A stretch of 64,000 nucleotides of DNA from Streptomyces sp. Ag109_O5-10. Its GTDB lineage: Bacteria > Actinomycetota > Actinomycetes > Streptomycetales > Streptomycetaceae. The stretch covers positions 5,704,001 through 5,768,000 of the forward strand of contig NZ_FNTQ01000001.1 of assembly GCF_900105755.1 (NCBI RefSeq), read 5' to 3'. The position numbers and the translations under genes were made by a program. Below the pieces are notes generated by a model, which did not search any database, was not told the DNA's origin, and saw only the letters and a program-made list of their open reading frames with translations. Below are positions 43,024 to 52,107 of the stretch, one piece after another; position 1 is the stretch's first letter; each line of letters starts with the position of its first letter.

Positions 43024-44456
43024 TGTCCCGTCCGAAAGACTGGTCACCGGTCGAGCTGGACTCCGACCCGGTGTCCGGGGACCCCGAGGCTGTGGCGAAG
43101 CTGGGTCGGCGATTCCGCTCGGTGGCCGATGCCATCAGGAGACAGACGGGCAACATCGAAGCCCTCTGCGGTGTGGACGGCTGGCAGAGTGATGCCGCGA
43201 ACGAGTTCCGCAAGACGGCCGAGGGGACTGCCGGACGGCTGAAGAAGGTCCTGGATCGCTTCGAGACGGCTGCCGACCTCTTGGGTGAGCAGACGGACCG
43301 GCCGGACGAGAAGTACGCCTCCGTCCTGGCGTCGTCCCAGCAGGCCGCGGACAAGGCGCGTAACGACGCCGAGCGCGACCGCGAGGAGCGGGATCGTCTC
43401 GACAAGTCGCTCGACGCCCTGGACAAGTCCGCAGGCGACTACGAGCAGAAGAAGCACGATCTGACCACGAAGCGAGACGAGGTCGACGGTCGTGTCAACG
43501 ATGCCATCAAGCGGGTGCACGACGCCAAGAACGCCCGCAACCGGGCCGGGGAGAAGGCGGCTCGCGCTCTTGAGGCACTCATCGACCACGACAAACTGAA
43601 GGACTCCACCTGGGAGAACATCAAGGGAGCGCTCAAGAGCATCGCGGACATCGCCGGCTGGGTGGCGACAGCCTGTGCCCTCGCCTCGCTGCTGGTGGGC
43701 TGGATCCCGGTGATCGGCTGGGCGCTGGCGGGTGTCCTGGACGCGATTGCTCTCCTCGCGACCGTGGTGTCCCTCGCCTGTCATTTGGTGCTCGTCTTCT
43801 CGGGCGACGCGAGCATCGCCGACCTGGTTCTGGACGGCGTGGCCCTGCTCACGCTCGGGCTGGGACGCGCCGCACTGAGCGCGGGCAAGGCGGCTGCCGC
43901 CGGTGTACGGGGAGTGCAGACCGCGAGTCGTTCCGCCCGGGCGGACTTTCTCGCCGCCAACTCGTTGTCCGGTAGATCGGCGAAGGCGGCCAACACGCTG
44001 AAGGGCAAGGCCGCCAAAGCCGCGAACCAGGCCGCCGAGGAGGCGTCGCGGAGACTCGCGGGCGACTTGCCGGGAGCCTTTGGGAAACTCAGGGAGTTCA
44101 AGCACGTCCTGAATCCCAAGGTGATCTACCAGGACACGGCGGATGCCGTGAAGGGCCTCAAGGACTTCAAGGACGTGGGGAAACTCTTCGGCAGGGACGC
44201 TTGGCGGGGAGCCAGGCCTTTTGGTAACCCGGAGTGGGTCGAGTCCAGCAAGGCACTGAAAGAGGTTCCGATTCTCGGCAAGTTCGAAAGCATGGGCGGT
44301 GTGAAGTTCACCGACTATGTGCGATCTGCTGGGCAGAGGTGGCTTGGTTACACTGTCGCGGCGACAGTCATCGACGGGAATGACAAGCTCCATGGCCTCA
44401 CGGAGTGGAACAACCCGTACAACAAGTGGAAGTCCGCTTGGACAGTGGGCTCCTGA
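43020..44456 (+). CDS. large type VII-like secreted protein
   Basis: Protein of 478 aa. The N-terminal helical region (about 1-100) starts DWSPVELDSDPVSGDPEAVA, similar to the RHS toxin start, and has a WQS turn (VDGWQSDAANEFRKTAEG) like a WXG motif. A charged coiled coil covers about 110-195. A hydrophobic region at about 210-280 has two or three membrane-spanning segments (VATACALASLLVGWIPVIGW). An Ala/Lys-rich segment follows, then a unique C-terminal part of about 120 residues ending EWNNPYNKWKSAWTVGS. The tail could be a toxin or a binding domain; no family is recognised. Confidence 0.7.
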   Translation: MMSRPKDWSPVELDSDPVSGDPEAVAKLGRRFRSVADAIRRQTGNIEALCGVDGWQSDAANEFRKTAEGTAGRLKKVLDRFETAADLLGEQTDRPDEKYASVLASSQQAADKARNDAERDREERDRLDKSLDALDKSAGDYEQKKHDLTTKRDEVDGRVNDAIKRVHDAKNARNRAGEKAARALEALIDHDKLKDSTWENIKGALKSIADIAGWVATACALASLLVGWIPVIGWALAGVLDAIALLATVVSLACHLVLVFSGDASIADLVLDGVALLTLGLGRAALSAGKAAAAGVRGVQTASRSARADFLAANSLSGRSAKAANTLKGKAAKAANQAAEEASRRLAGDLPGAFGKLREFKHVLNPKVIYQDTADAVKGLKDFKDVGKLFGRDAWRGARPFGNPEWVESSKALKEVPILGKFESMGGVKFTDYVRSAGQRWLGYTVAATVIDGNDKLHGLTEWNNPYNKWKSAWTVGS

Positions 44457-44475
44457 CCGCGAGGACGATTTCCGG

Positions 44476-45078
44476 GTGAGCGTTGACGTGGTGTGGCAGT
44501 GCCTGATCTCCGAGCCGGAGGGCTGTATCAGGCTTCCCGTGGGTGAGAACGCTGAGTTCGGCGAGTGGGCGAAGCAGGCTGCCAGGGACCACCTGGGTGC
44601 GGAGGCTCCGCGCAGCGAGCTCCGCGAACTGGCCTCGACGCTGGCACGTGTGGCGGAGACGGCTGATCTGGGTGACCCCACCTTCGCCTATGCCTATGTG
44701 CTCGACGCGGCCAAAGCACTGACCGCCGTCTACGAGGTCCATGACTACGACGGGGACGGTTACCGGTCCCTGGACCGACTCCCCGACCTCCTGAACGATG
44801 TTCTGCCCACGTCTCCTGAGCGGCGCAGCGTGACAGAGGTCAATCTGCCTGCCGGCCAGGGGGTACGGGTCCAGGAACTCCTCTCCGTCGAGACCGGCTC
44901 GCTCTTCAAGAAGAAGACGATGATGGAGACGGTTACTTACGCGGTGATTCCGCCGCAGGTCGACAACGTCCTTGTGTTCCGCATGTCGTGGACGAATCTC
45001 GTCTTCGGTGAAGCGTTGCTGGAACTGGCCCAGACGCTGGCCGAGTCGCTGGAACTCGCTGAAGTCAAGGAAGACTGA
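44476..45078 (+). CDS. cytoplasmic protein of the type VII-like locus, paralogue A
   Basis: Soluble protein of 200 aa. The C-terminal region VTYAVIPPQVDNVLVFRMSW and LLELAQTLAESLEL aligns with the end of the next gene product, so the two are related. Its position after a large secreted protein suggests a dedicated chaperone or immunity protein, with a fold like Mog1/PsbP (inference). The GTG at 44476 has GAGGA about 11 bases upstream. The stop is 3 bp before the next start. Confidence 0.6.
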   Translation: MSVDVVWQCLISEPEGCIRLPVGENAEFGEWAKQAARDHLGAEAPRSELRELASTLARVAETADLGDPTFAYAYVLDAAKALTAVYEVHDYDGDGYRSLDRLPDLLNDVLPTSPERRSVTEVNLPAGQGVRVQELLSVETGSLFKKKTMMETVTYAVIPPQVDNVLVFRMSWTNLVFGEALLELAQTLAESLELAEVKED

Positions 45079-45081
45079 GGA

Positions 45082-45675
45082 ATGCCGGACGCCGTCGCCC
45101 ACGGGCCCACCGATGGCGGGCTCGCCCCGCCCACCGACTACGGCCTCGTTGTTCCGGACGGCTGGTTCCGGATTCCGCTTGAGCCCGACGGCTGGAAAGG
45201 GCCGATCAAAGCACTGGCCGAACGGGTCTTCGAGGGTCAGGATGATGCGGTACTGCTCAAGCGGGAATTCAGCAAAGCGCTTCTCGCCCGTGCCGAAGAG
45301 GGCTACGAGAACGGTGGTGTGGAGCTCTACATCTCCACGACGTCCATCGGGCCGGTGCCCCTGTCCTCCTCACTCCTGGTCACCGTCGTCCCTCCGGACC
45401 AGGGTTTCCGCCTGGACGCCCAAGGCCGTTCGCAACAGGTCACGGCCGTCGAACTACCCTTCGCCGGCCCGGCGACCACGCGTCGCACCCGTACGGTCCC
45501 GGAAGCCGATGACTCCTCCGGCAGCCGGCTGCCGGTGACAGTGGTCGACTACGCCGTCGGCGTCCCGGGCACCGAAGCGGTCCTCCTGCTCACCTTCTCG
45601 ACTCCCCTGGACATGTTCGCCGACGCCATGGTCGAGCTGTTCGAGGCGGTTGCCAAGTCGCTGCACTGGAGGTGA
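45082..45675 (+). CDS. cytoplasmic protein of the type VII-like locus, paralogue B
   Basis: Soluble protein of 197 aa. It begins with PTDYGLVVPDGWFRIPLEPD and ends VDYAVGVPGTEAVLLLTFST then MVELFEAVAKSLHWR. The end parallels paralogue A. The layout (Pro-Xaa-Gly-Trp start, beta strands, amphipathic last helix) resembles Mog1/PsbP-like proteins. It starts 3 bp after the previous stop with TGAGGA as ribosome site, so it is part of the same operon. Chaperone or immunity role is inference. Confidence 0.6.
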   Translation: MPDAVAHGPTDGGLAPPTDYGLVVPDGWFRIPLEPDGWKGPIKALAERVFEGQDDAVLLKREFSKALLARAEEGYENGGVELYISTTSIGPVPLSSSLLVTVVPPDQGFRLDAQGRSQQVTAVELPFAGPATTRRTRTVPEADDSSGSRLPVTVVDYAVGVPGTEAVLLLTFSTPLDMFADAMVELFEAVAKSLHWR

Positions 45676-45736
45676 CATCGCCGTAGCCGGTGGCGTGACT
45701 GCTGAGCGGTGCGGTGCACGGCGTTCAGGCGACAGG

Positions 45737-46372
45737 TCATTCGTCGAACCACGCAACCAACCGCACCTTTTCCTCGCCGTGCACCCCCGCCAACGCTTCC
45801 ATCACCGTCCACACCGGCGCCCACGGGCCGTCCTCCGGGACCGCGTCACGGCGGCGGAGGCGTTCGGTTCGGTAGACCGTGGTGCCGGTGGTCCATTCCG
45901 TGCCCTCGGGGTGGAGGCCGGCCAGGTCCGCGGGGGACGTGGTGAGCGTGTTGACGCCGCTCGCCCGAGCGAAGCCTCTGCTCCAGTCGTGGTGGTGGAC
46001 CAGGCGGAGGGTGCCGTCCGGGGCGCGGTGATAGCGGGCGATGTGGGTGGTGCGGGGGACCGCCGGCTCCGTCCAGTCGATCGCCCTCGCCTCCGGCCAG
46101 GTCAGCCAGGTCTCTGCGAACGCCGATCCCGTCCAGGCGGCGTGCTCCTCGCGGACCTCGGGGGACGTGTCCGGCGGTAGGCCTCGGTTCGCCGCCACCG
46201 GGTGCCAGGTGGCGTCGAAGTCGCGTACGCCGAAGAGGCAGGCGAAGCCGTCGTAGTCCCTCGGCATCCCCAGCATCGGGAGGCTGATGGCCGGGGCCCA
46301 CGCCGTCTCGTCGTGGGGCAGGCCCTCGCGCCAGGTGCGGCACTCTATCCAGCCGTGGATGTCCGTTCCCAT
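45737..46372 (-). CDS. conserved hypothetical protein
   Basis: Soluble protein of 211 aa beginning MGTDIHGWIECRTWREGLPH and ending EEKVRLVAWFDE. Similar proteins beginning GTDIHGWIE occur across actinobacteria and phages; no function is known to me. It stands alone on the minus strand, 10 bp before the DUF397 gene end, and could be read from the XRE operon. Confidence 0.7.
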   Translation of the reverse strand: MGTDIHGWIECRTWREGLPHDETAWAPAISLPMLGMPRDYDGFACLFGVRDFDATWHPVAANRGLPPDTSPEVREEHAAWTGSAFAETWLTWPEARAIDWTEPAVPRTTHIARYHRAPDGTLRLVHHHDWSRGFARASGVNTLTTSPADLAGLHPEGTEWTTGTTVYRTERLRRRDAVPEDGPWAPVWTVMEALAGVHGEEKVRLVAWFDE

Positions 46373-46382
46373 GCGATCACCG

Positions 46383-46562
46383 TTACCGGGGCTGCACCAA
46401 GGAGGAGAGGAAGTGGGTCCAGGTGGGGGGCCTGACCTTGAGGTGAGGGCCCACGGGGCGCTTCGAGTCGCGGATGTGGACGGCGGCGGGGGAGGTGGCT
46501 ATCTCGACACAGTTCGAGCTGTCGCCGCTGTAGGTCGACTTCCGCCAGTGGAGTATGTGCAC
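46383..46562 (-). CDS. DUF397 protein
   Basis: Protein of 59 aa with the family core WRKSTYSGDSSNCVEIAT and VHIRDSKRP. DUF397 genes are typical Streptomyces partners of XRE regulators and act with them in development and antibiotic control. The GTG at 46562 starts 8 bp after the XRE stop, so both are co-transcribed. Confidence 0.88.
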   Translation of the reverse strand: MHILHWRKSTYSGDSSNCVEIATSPAAVHIRDSKRPVGPHLKVRPPTWTHFLSSLVQPR

Positions 46563-46570
46563 GGTCTCTC

Positions 46571-47425
46571 TCAGATGTCCTGGATGAGGCTGTGGACGAA
46601 GTCGTGCGACTCGGCGGGGCCGAGCGCGCAGGACTCCATGTGGTCCAGCACGGCACGGTACTTGCTCAACTGCGCCTCCCCGTCGAGAAATCCGCACCCG
46701 CCGTGATGGGTGTCGAGTTGCACCGTGTCGAGCTGGGGGACCGGGCCCTCGACGTAGTCGAAGGACTGGCCCGTGCTCGGGTAGTACTCCGCATCGAAGG
46801 GGATCACCCGGACGGTCACGTTCGGCAGCTCGCCCATGTCGAGGAGGTGCTTGAGCTGGCCGCGCCTGACGTCGGAGCCTCCGAACCGGATGCGGAGAGC
46901 CGACTCGTGAATGATCGCCGTATAGGGAAGCGGCTTCTCGCGGTGGAGGATCCCCTGTCGTTTCATGCGGTGCGTGAGGCGATGCTCGATCTCGTACTGC
47001 CGCATGGGCGGCACCACGGCCCGGAAAAGGGCACGGGCATGGTCGGCGGTCTGCAGCAATGCGGGTACGTGCATCGCGAGGGCGACCCGCAAACCGGTCG
47101 CGTGGTGCTCGAGTTCGGCCAGGTCGACCAACGCGGCCGGGAGGTGTTCCCGGTACTCCTCCCACCAGCCGCCAGTCCGGCGTCCGGTCATCGCGGCCAA
47201 GGCGTCGACCACAGCCCCGTCCGAGCAGTCGTACGCCGAGGCCAGTGACCGGACCCGGTCGGAGCTGAGGGAGCTGCGGCCTGTCTCGATCATGCTGACA
47301 CGCCCCTGGTTGACGCCCAGGAGCGCAGCGGCCTGGGTGACGGTGAGGCCGGATCGCTCACGGAGTTTGCGCAGCTCGGTACCGAGACGCCGTTGACGCA
47401 GAGTGGGGTTGCTGGTCGGCGGCAC
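46571..47425 (-). CDS. XRE-family regulator with DUF5753-type sensor
   Basis: DNA-binding protein of 284 aa. The helix-turn-helix covers about residues 13-70 (ELRKLRERSGLTVTQAAALL, VNQGRVSMIETG). The rest is the large C-terminal domain usual in this group (MHVPALLQTADHARALFRAV, RQGILHREKPLPYTAIIHES). GTG 47425 has AAGGA upstream. Divergent from an HATPase gene; the XRE/DUF397/HATPase trio is a recurrent Streptomyces regulatory module. Confidence 0.88.
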   Translation of the reverse strand: MPPTSNPTLRQRRLGTELRKLRERSGLTVTQAAALLGVNQGRVSMIETGRSSLSSDRVRSLASAYDCSDGAVVDALAAMTGRRTGGWWEEYREHLPAALVDLAELEHHATGLRVALAMHVPALLQTADHARALFRAVVPPMRQYEIEHRLTHRMKRQGILHREKPLPYTAIIHESALRIRFGGSDVRRGQLKHLLDMGELPNVTVRVIPFDAEYYPSTGQSFDYVEGPVPQLDTVQLDTHHGGCGFLDGEAQLSKYRAVLDHMESCALGPAESHDFVHSLIQDI

Positions 47426-47650
47426 GGCATGTCCTTCCCGGCTGGTGTGCGGCTCTCTTATAACCCACAAGAGGTAAACGCGGGCACATCTTCCTGATTG
47501 TGGAGATGTATCTCCCAATCGCGGCCTACTGTAGTGCCTGTACCGCCCAACTCCCCCCGCCCATAAGCCGGAAGCGCACCCCCGCGGCAGAGCCACCGCT
47601 CGGCGTGGTCGTTGGGCGAACCCGAGTCCCGTCTCTCGGCGGAGGTCCTC

Positions 47651-48100
47651 GTGGACACCGTATTCCTGCCCGACACCTGGACGTACGCCCTTCGCCTGCC
47701 CCGTGATCCCCGCGCGGCACGCGTCGCACGTATGACCGTACGAGCGGTGCTCAGTGGTCATGGCAGAGGCGAGGCCCTCGACGCCGTCGAGTTGTTGGCC
47801 TCGGAGTTGGTCACCAACGCCTACCGGCACACACGCGGCCCCGCCTCCCTCCGGCTCACCGCTCTCGCGGACGGACGGCTGCGGGTCGGGGTCTGGGACA
47901 GTCACCCGCGTATCCCCGCCCCCTTCAGGGAGTCTCCCCGGGACCGTGTGCCGTACGTCCCGGCGGAAGCCGAGCAGGGGCGGGGCCTGCGGCTCGTGCA
48001 GGAGTACGCGGACTCGTGGGGCAGCCTGTCCGTCGGGGACGTTGGGCCCTTGGACCGCGGTGCCGGGAAGCTGCTCTGGTTCGAGGTCCGCCAGCGCTGA
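47651..48100 (+). CDS. anti-sigma-factor-like ATP-binding protein (HATPase)
   Basis: Protein of 149 aa of the RsbW/SpoIIAB-like HATPase group. The N box is ELVTNAYRHT, the G1 box VGVWDSHP, the G2 box GRGLRLVQEYAD. No sensor or transfer domain. The GTG at 47651 is chosen because GGAGG lies 5 bases upstream; a TTG at 47612 in frame lacks a site. It may bind the XRE-linked regulator or a sigma factor (inference). Confidence 0.82.
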   Translation: MDTVFLPDTWTYALRLPRDPRAARVARMTVRAVLSGHGRGEALDAVELLASELVTNAYRHTRGPASLRLTALADGRLRVGVWDSHPRIPAPFRESPRDRVPYVPAEAEQGRGLRLVQEYADSWGSLSVGDVGPLDRGAGKLLWFEVRQR

Positions 48101-48218
48101 CGGTGAGTCAAGCCCGGGTCAATCCAACCGGTGGCCGTTCTCTCGGTGCATGCCGCATGGAACACTTCCTTGGTTGCAGAAGTGAAAAGAATGGCTCGGC
48201 CGACGGGGAGCGGATGCG

Positions 48219-49091
48219 ATGAGCGCGCGGCAAGTACGAAAGATGTTCCAGTTGATGGCCAGTGGGGAGCCCGTCGAGCTCACCAACGCCTGGGCCTCCG
48301 TGAAGAAGCTCGCCCGGCTCGCCTTCGTCGCCCAGCAGTTCGGGTACGAGTACGCCGACGCCCGTCACACCGGCTCCCGCAACAACGTCCTCAAGCTCCT
48401 GATCGTGCCGGACCACAGCCCGCAGGGGCGTGCGCGCGCCGCGCAGAACTGGGCGCAGTACCCGAACGCCGCCGACGGCGTCTCGCTGCCGCCCCTCGTC
48501 CCGGACGCCGTCGAACTCCTCAAGGCCCGGATCCAGTTCGACCTCACCGGGAAGAACGCCGAGAAGCGCATGCTGCTCGGTGCCGGTGGCATCACCCTCG
48601 GGCTGGTGCTGGCAGCGGCGCGCGCCGGCGGGAGTGCGGGCGCCTTCGTCGTCTCCGGGGTCGTATGGGTTCTGCTCATGGCGGTCATGGGGCTCGGGTT
48701 CTTCGTCACGCGCGGGCGCAACGCCAAGTTCGCGCAGCGGCTCCAGGCCGCCGGGTTCGTGCCGGTGACGGGCGAGGGCGGGCGGGTGCGGTATCTGCCC
48801 CCCGGCACGCCGATGCCGATGCCAATCCCTACGTCCATGCCTCCGTTCATGCCGACGTCCATGCCGACGTCCATGCCCATGCCGGCGCCCGCTCCGGCCC
48901 CGCAGGCCTGGCCGCAGCAGCCCCCTGGCCCCTACGGCGCCGGTTACGGTCAGCAGCCCCCCGGCCCCTACGCCCCGCCCCAGCCGGCCCCCGGCCCCTA
49001 CGCCCCGCCCCAGCCGCCCGCCGGTCCGTACGGCGCTCCCCAGCCGCCCGCCGGTCCGTACACCCCCGGCCCCTACCAGCAGCAGCCGTAG
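48219..49091 (+). CDS. Pro/Gln-rich membrane protein, shortened by a stop
   Basis: Protein of 290 aa. The N-terminal domain (about 1-110, RKMFQLMASGEPVELTNAWA) is not recognised. Two transmembrane helices lie at about 122-165. Then comes a cytoplasmic tail of Met/Pro and GPYAPPQP-like repeats. The TAG at 49089-49091 lies inside the CAG-rich repeat; the frame then runs on for 13 more codons of the same Pro/Gln type to a TGA at 49131-49133. This looks like a CAG to TAG change that removes the natural end. Confidence 0.7.
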   Translation: MSARQVRKMFQLMASGEPVELTNAWASVKKLARLAFVAQQFGYEYADARHTGSRNNVLKLLIVPDHSPQGRARAAQNWAQYPNAADGVSLPPLVPDAVELLKARIQFDLTGKNAEKRMLLGAGGITLGLVLAAARAGGSAGAFVVSGVVWVLLMAVMGLGFFVTRGRNAKFAQRLQAAGFVPVTGEGGRVRYLPPGTPMPMPIPTSMPPFMPTSMPTSMPMPAPAPAPQAWPQQPPGPYGAGYGQQPPGPYAPPQPAPGPYAPPQPPAGPYGAPQPPAGPYTPGPYQQQP

Positions 49092-49304
49092 CAGCCCCAG
49101 CAGCCCCAGCAGCCTCCGTACCCGCCCCGCTGACGCCCCGTCGACCGGACCCGCCCCGGACGACCTCTCACCCGCCCCCTGCCCAGGGTGAGAGCAACGT
49201 TCCCTTCCGGTCACCCGGAGCCACAGCGCGGAAACGACGCCTCCCTACCTTCGTGGCCTAGTCACTCGTAGCAGACCGAGCACGCGGAGCACCGTGGAGG
49301 CGTC

Positions 49305-50684
49305 ATGACGGCCCCAGCCCCAGCCCCTACCCCCACTTCCCGTAGTCGCTGGATCCAGGAGTGGGATCCGGAGGACGAGGCGTTCTGGAACGCGACCGGC
49401 GAGAAGGTCGCCCGGCGGAACCTGGTCTTCTCGGTCCTCTCCGAGCACATCGGGTTCTCGATCTGGACTCTGTGGTCCGTGCTGGTGCTCTTCATGGGCC
49501 CGGAGTACGGGCTCACCCCGGCCGACAAGTTCCTGCTGACCTCGATGGTCACGCTGGTCGGTGCCGTCGCCCGCGTTCCGTACACCTTCGCCGTGGCGAT
49601 CTTCGGCGGCCGCAACTGGACGATCGTCTCGGCCGGCCTCCTCCTCGTCCCGACCGTCGCCGCGTTCGCGGTGATGAAGCCGGGGACCTCGTTCGACACG
49701 TTCCTGTGGATCGGGCTCCTCGCCGGGATCGGCGGCGGTAACTTCGCCTCCTCCATGACCAACATCAACTCCTTCTTCCCGCTGCGGAAGAAGGGGTGGG
49801 CCCTCGGGCTGAACGCGGGCGGCGGCAACGTCGGTGTCGCCGCGATCCAGCTCGTGGCCCTCGCGGTCATCGGTGCGAACGGCGGCCCGCGCGTGCTGCT
49901 CGGGATCTACATCCCGCTGATCGTCGTCGCCGCCGTCTGCGCCGCCCTGTTCATGGACAACATCGAGAACGTCAGGAACGACACCGGCGCCGCCGTGGAC
50001 GCCGCCAAGGACGCCCATACCTGGATCATGTCCTTCCTCTACGTCGGGACGTTCGGGTCGTTCATCGGCTACAGCTTCGCCTTCGGGCAGGTGCTCACGA
50101 ACCAGTTCGGCCGTACGCCGCTCCAGGCCACCTACCTCACCTTCATGGGCCCCCTGCTCGGCTCCCTGGTCCGTCCTGTGGGCGGTTGGCTCGCCGACAA
50201 GTACGGCGGCTCGAAGATCACTCTGTACAACTACGTCGGCATGGCCGCCGCCACCGCCGTCCTGGTAGCCGCCGGCATGCGGAAGTCGCTGCCCCTGTTC
50301 GTCGTCGCGTTCGTCCTGCTGTTCGCGCTCGCCGGCATCGGCAACGGCTCGACGTTCAAGATGATCCCCGGCATCTTCCACACCAAGGCGCTCGCCAAGG
50401 GGCTGGAAGGTGAGGAGGCGGTCACGTACGGGCGGCGGCTCTCGGGTGCCTCCATGGGGCTCATCGGCGCGGTCGGCGCGCTCGGCGGCGTCGGCATCAA
50501 CCTCGCCTTCCGGCAGTCGTTCCTCTCCTACGGTTCCGGCACCGGCGCCTTCGTCGCCTTCCTGGTCTTCTACGGCCTGTGCTTCGCGGTGACCTGGGCC
50601 GTATACCTTCGCCGGCCGGCCGCGCCGGAGCGTGCCGCGGCCGCCACGGAGGCAAAGGCGCAGCTCAGCTATGCCGAGGTGTGA
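49305..50684 (+). CDS. narK: NarK-type nitrate/nitrite transporter
   Basis: MFS protein of 459 aa with 12 predicted helices. The nitrate signature region in helix 5 is GIGGGNFASSMTNINSFFP, and the second one in helix 11 is GASMGLIGAVGALGGVGINL, both Gly-rich as in NarK proteins. Conserved Arg residues occur at VARVPYTF and LVRPVGG. It imports nitrate or exports nitrite. GGAGG lies before the ATG. No nitrate reductase genes are nearby. A uroporphyrinogen-III synthase-like gene follows; assimilatory nitrite reductase needs siroheme, made from that product, which may explain the pairing. Confidence 0.92.
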   Translation: MTAPAPAPTPTSRSRWIQEWDPEDEAFWNATGEKVARRNLVFSVLSEHIGFSIWTLWSVLVLFMGPEYGLTPADKFLLTSMVTLVGAVARVPYTFAVAIFGGRNWTIVSAGLLLVPTVAAFAVMKPGTSFDTFLWIGLLAGIGGGNFASSMTNINSFFPLRKKGWALGLNAGGGNVGVAAIQLVALAVIGANGGPRVLLGIYIPLIVVAAVCAALFMDNIENVRNDTGAAVDAAKDAHTWIMSFLYVGTFGSFIGYSFAFGQVLTNQFGRTPLQATYLTFMGPLLGSLVRPVGGWLADKYGGSKITLYNYVGMAAATAVLVAAGMRKSLPLFVVAFVLLFALAGIGNGSTFKMIPGIFHTKALAKGLEGEEAVTYGRRLSGASMGLIGAVGALGGVGINLAFRQSFLSYGSGTGAFVAFLVFYGLCFAVTWAVYLRRPAAPERAAAATEAKAQLSYAEV

Positions 50685-50772
50685 CGTAACACTGGTGACA
50701 TGAACCCGAACCGAGCCTGTCATGCGCCGTTGACAGGCTCGTTCGGCATGCGGGTCAGCTAGGAGTGCAGCC

Positions 50773-51936
50773 ATGGACGAGGAACAGCAGCAGCGGCCGG
50801 ACCCCGGTCGGCCCGGCCCCCTCGCGGGGTTCACCGTGGGGGTCACGGCCGCGCGCCGCGCCGACGAGCTCGGAGCGCTGCTGCAGCGGCGCGGTGCCGT
50901 CGTGCTGCACGCCCCCGCCCTGCGCATCGTGCCGCTGGCCGACGACGGCGAGCTGCTCGCCGCCACGAAGGAGATCATCGACCAGGCACCGGACATCGTC
51001 GTGGCGACCACCGCGATCGGGTTCCGGGGGTGGGTCGAGGCCGCCGACGGGTGGGGTTTCGGAGAGGAACTGCTGCAAAGGCTGCGGAACGTGGAACTCC
51101 TCGCCCGCGGGCCCAAGGTCAAGGGGGCGATCCGGGCCGCCGGGCTGACCGAGGAGTGGTCGCCGTCCTCCGAGTCCATGGCCGAGGTGCTCGACCGGCT
51201 CCTGGAGGAGGGCGTGGACGGCCGGCGGATCGCCGTACAGCTGCACGGGGAGCCGCTGCCGGGGTTCGTGGAGTCGCTGCGGGCGGCCGGCGCGGAGGTG
51301 GTGCCGGTGCCGGTGTACCGGTGGATGCCGCCGGAGGACCTGGGCCCGGTGGACCGGCTCCTGGACGCCGTCGTCTCCCGCTCGCTCGACGCGATCACCT
51401 TCACCAGCGCGCCCGCCGCGGCCTCCCTCGTCTCCCGCGCCGAGCACCGCGGACTCCTCGGCGACCTGCTCGCCGCCCTCGGCCACGACGTCGTCCCCGC
51501 CTGCGTCGGACCCGTGACGGCCCTGCCGCTCCAGGCCCTCGGCGTCGACACCGTCCAGCCGGAGCGCTTCCGGCTCGGCCCCCTCGTGCAGCTCCTCTGC
51601 CAGGAACTGCCTTCGCGGGCACGGGCGTTGCCCATCGCCGGTCACCGCGTCGAGATCCGGGGGCACGCGGTCCTCGTCGACGGCGCGCTGAAGCCGGTGC
51701 CGCCGGCCGGGATGTCCCTGCTGCGGGTGCTGTCGCGGCGGCCGGGCTGGGTGGTGGCCCGCGCCGAACTGCTCCGGGCCCTGCCGGGTGCCGGCCGCGA
51801 CGAACACGCGGTGGAGACGGCGATGGCCCGCCTGCGTACGGCCCTCGGCGCGCCGAAGCTGATCCAGACCGTCGTCAAGCGCGGGTACCGGCTGGCGCTG
51901 GACCCGGCGGCGGACGCGAAGTACGCGGACGCCTGA
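50773..51936 (+). CDS. uroporphyrinogen-III synthase with C-terminal winged helix
   Basis: Protein of 387 aa. Residues about 18-275 form the two-lobed HemD-like domain (GFTVGVTAARRADELGALLQ, AITFTSAPAAASLVSRAEHR), which closes tetrapyrroles toward siroheme and heme. Residues about 285-375 form an OmpR/PhoB-type winged helix (LRVLSRRPGWVVARAELLRA, VETAMARLRTALG, VKRGYRLAL) that should bind DNA. The fusion suggests a regulator linking tetrapyrrole and nitrate metabolism; enzyme activity is not certain. Confidence 0.85.
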   Translation: MDEEQQQRPDPGRPGPLAGFTVGVTAARRADELGALLQRRGAVVLHAPALRIVPLADDGELLAATKEIIDQAPDIVVATTAIGFRGWVEAADGWGFGEELLQRLRNVELLARGPKVKGAIRAAGLTEEWSPSSESMAEVLDRLLEEGVDGRRIAVQLHGEPLPGFVESLRAAGAEVVPVPVYRWMPPEDLGPVDRLLDAVVSRSLDAITFTSAPAAASLVSRAEHRGLLGDLLAALGHDVVPACVGPVTALPLQALGVDTVQPERFRLGPLVQLLCQELPSRARALPIAGHRVEIRGHAVLVDGALKPVPPAGMSLLRVLSRRPGWVVARAELLRALPGAGRDEHAVETAMARLRTALGAPKLIQTVVKRGYRLALDPAADAKYADA

Positions 51937-52107
51937 GCCGACGGCCCCTGGCCGCCGGCCCCGGTCATGGGGGGACGGGGGAAATGGGGGACGACGTCGT
52001 GGCTGCCGGGGCCGTCGGCGCTCGAACCGGGGCGCTGTCGTGACCGGATACCCGGACTGGTATCACCGTGACCTGCGCAGTCGTTGCCGACAGAGGGGGG
52101 GACGGCG

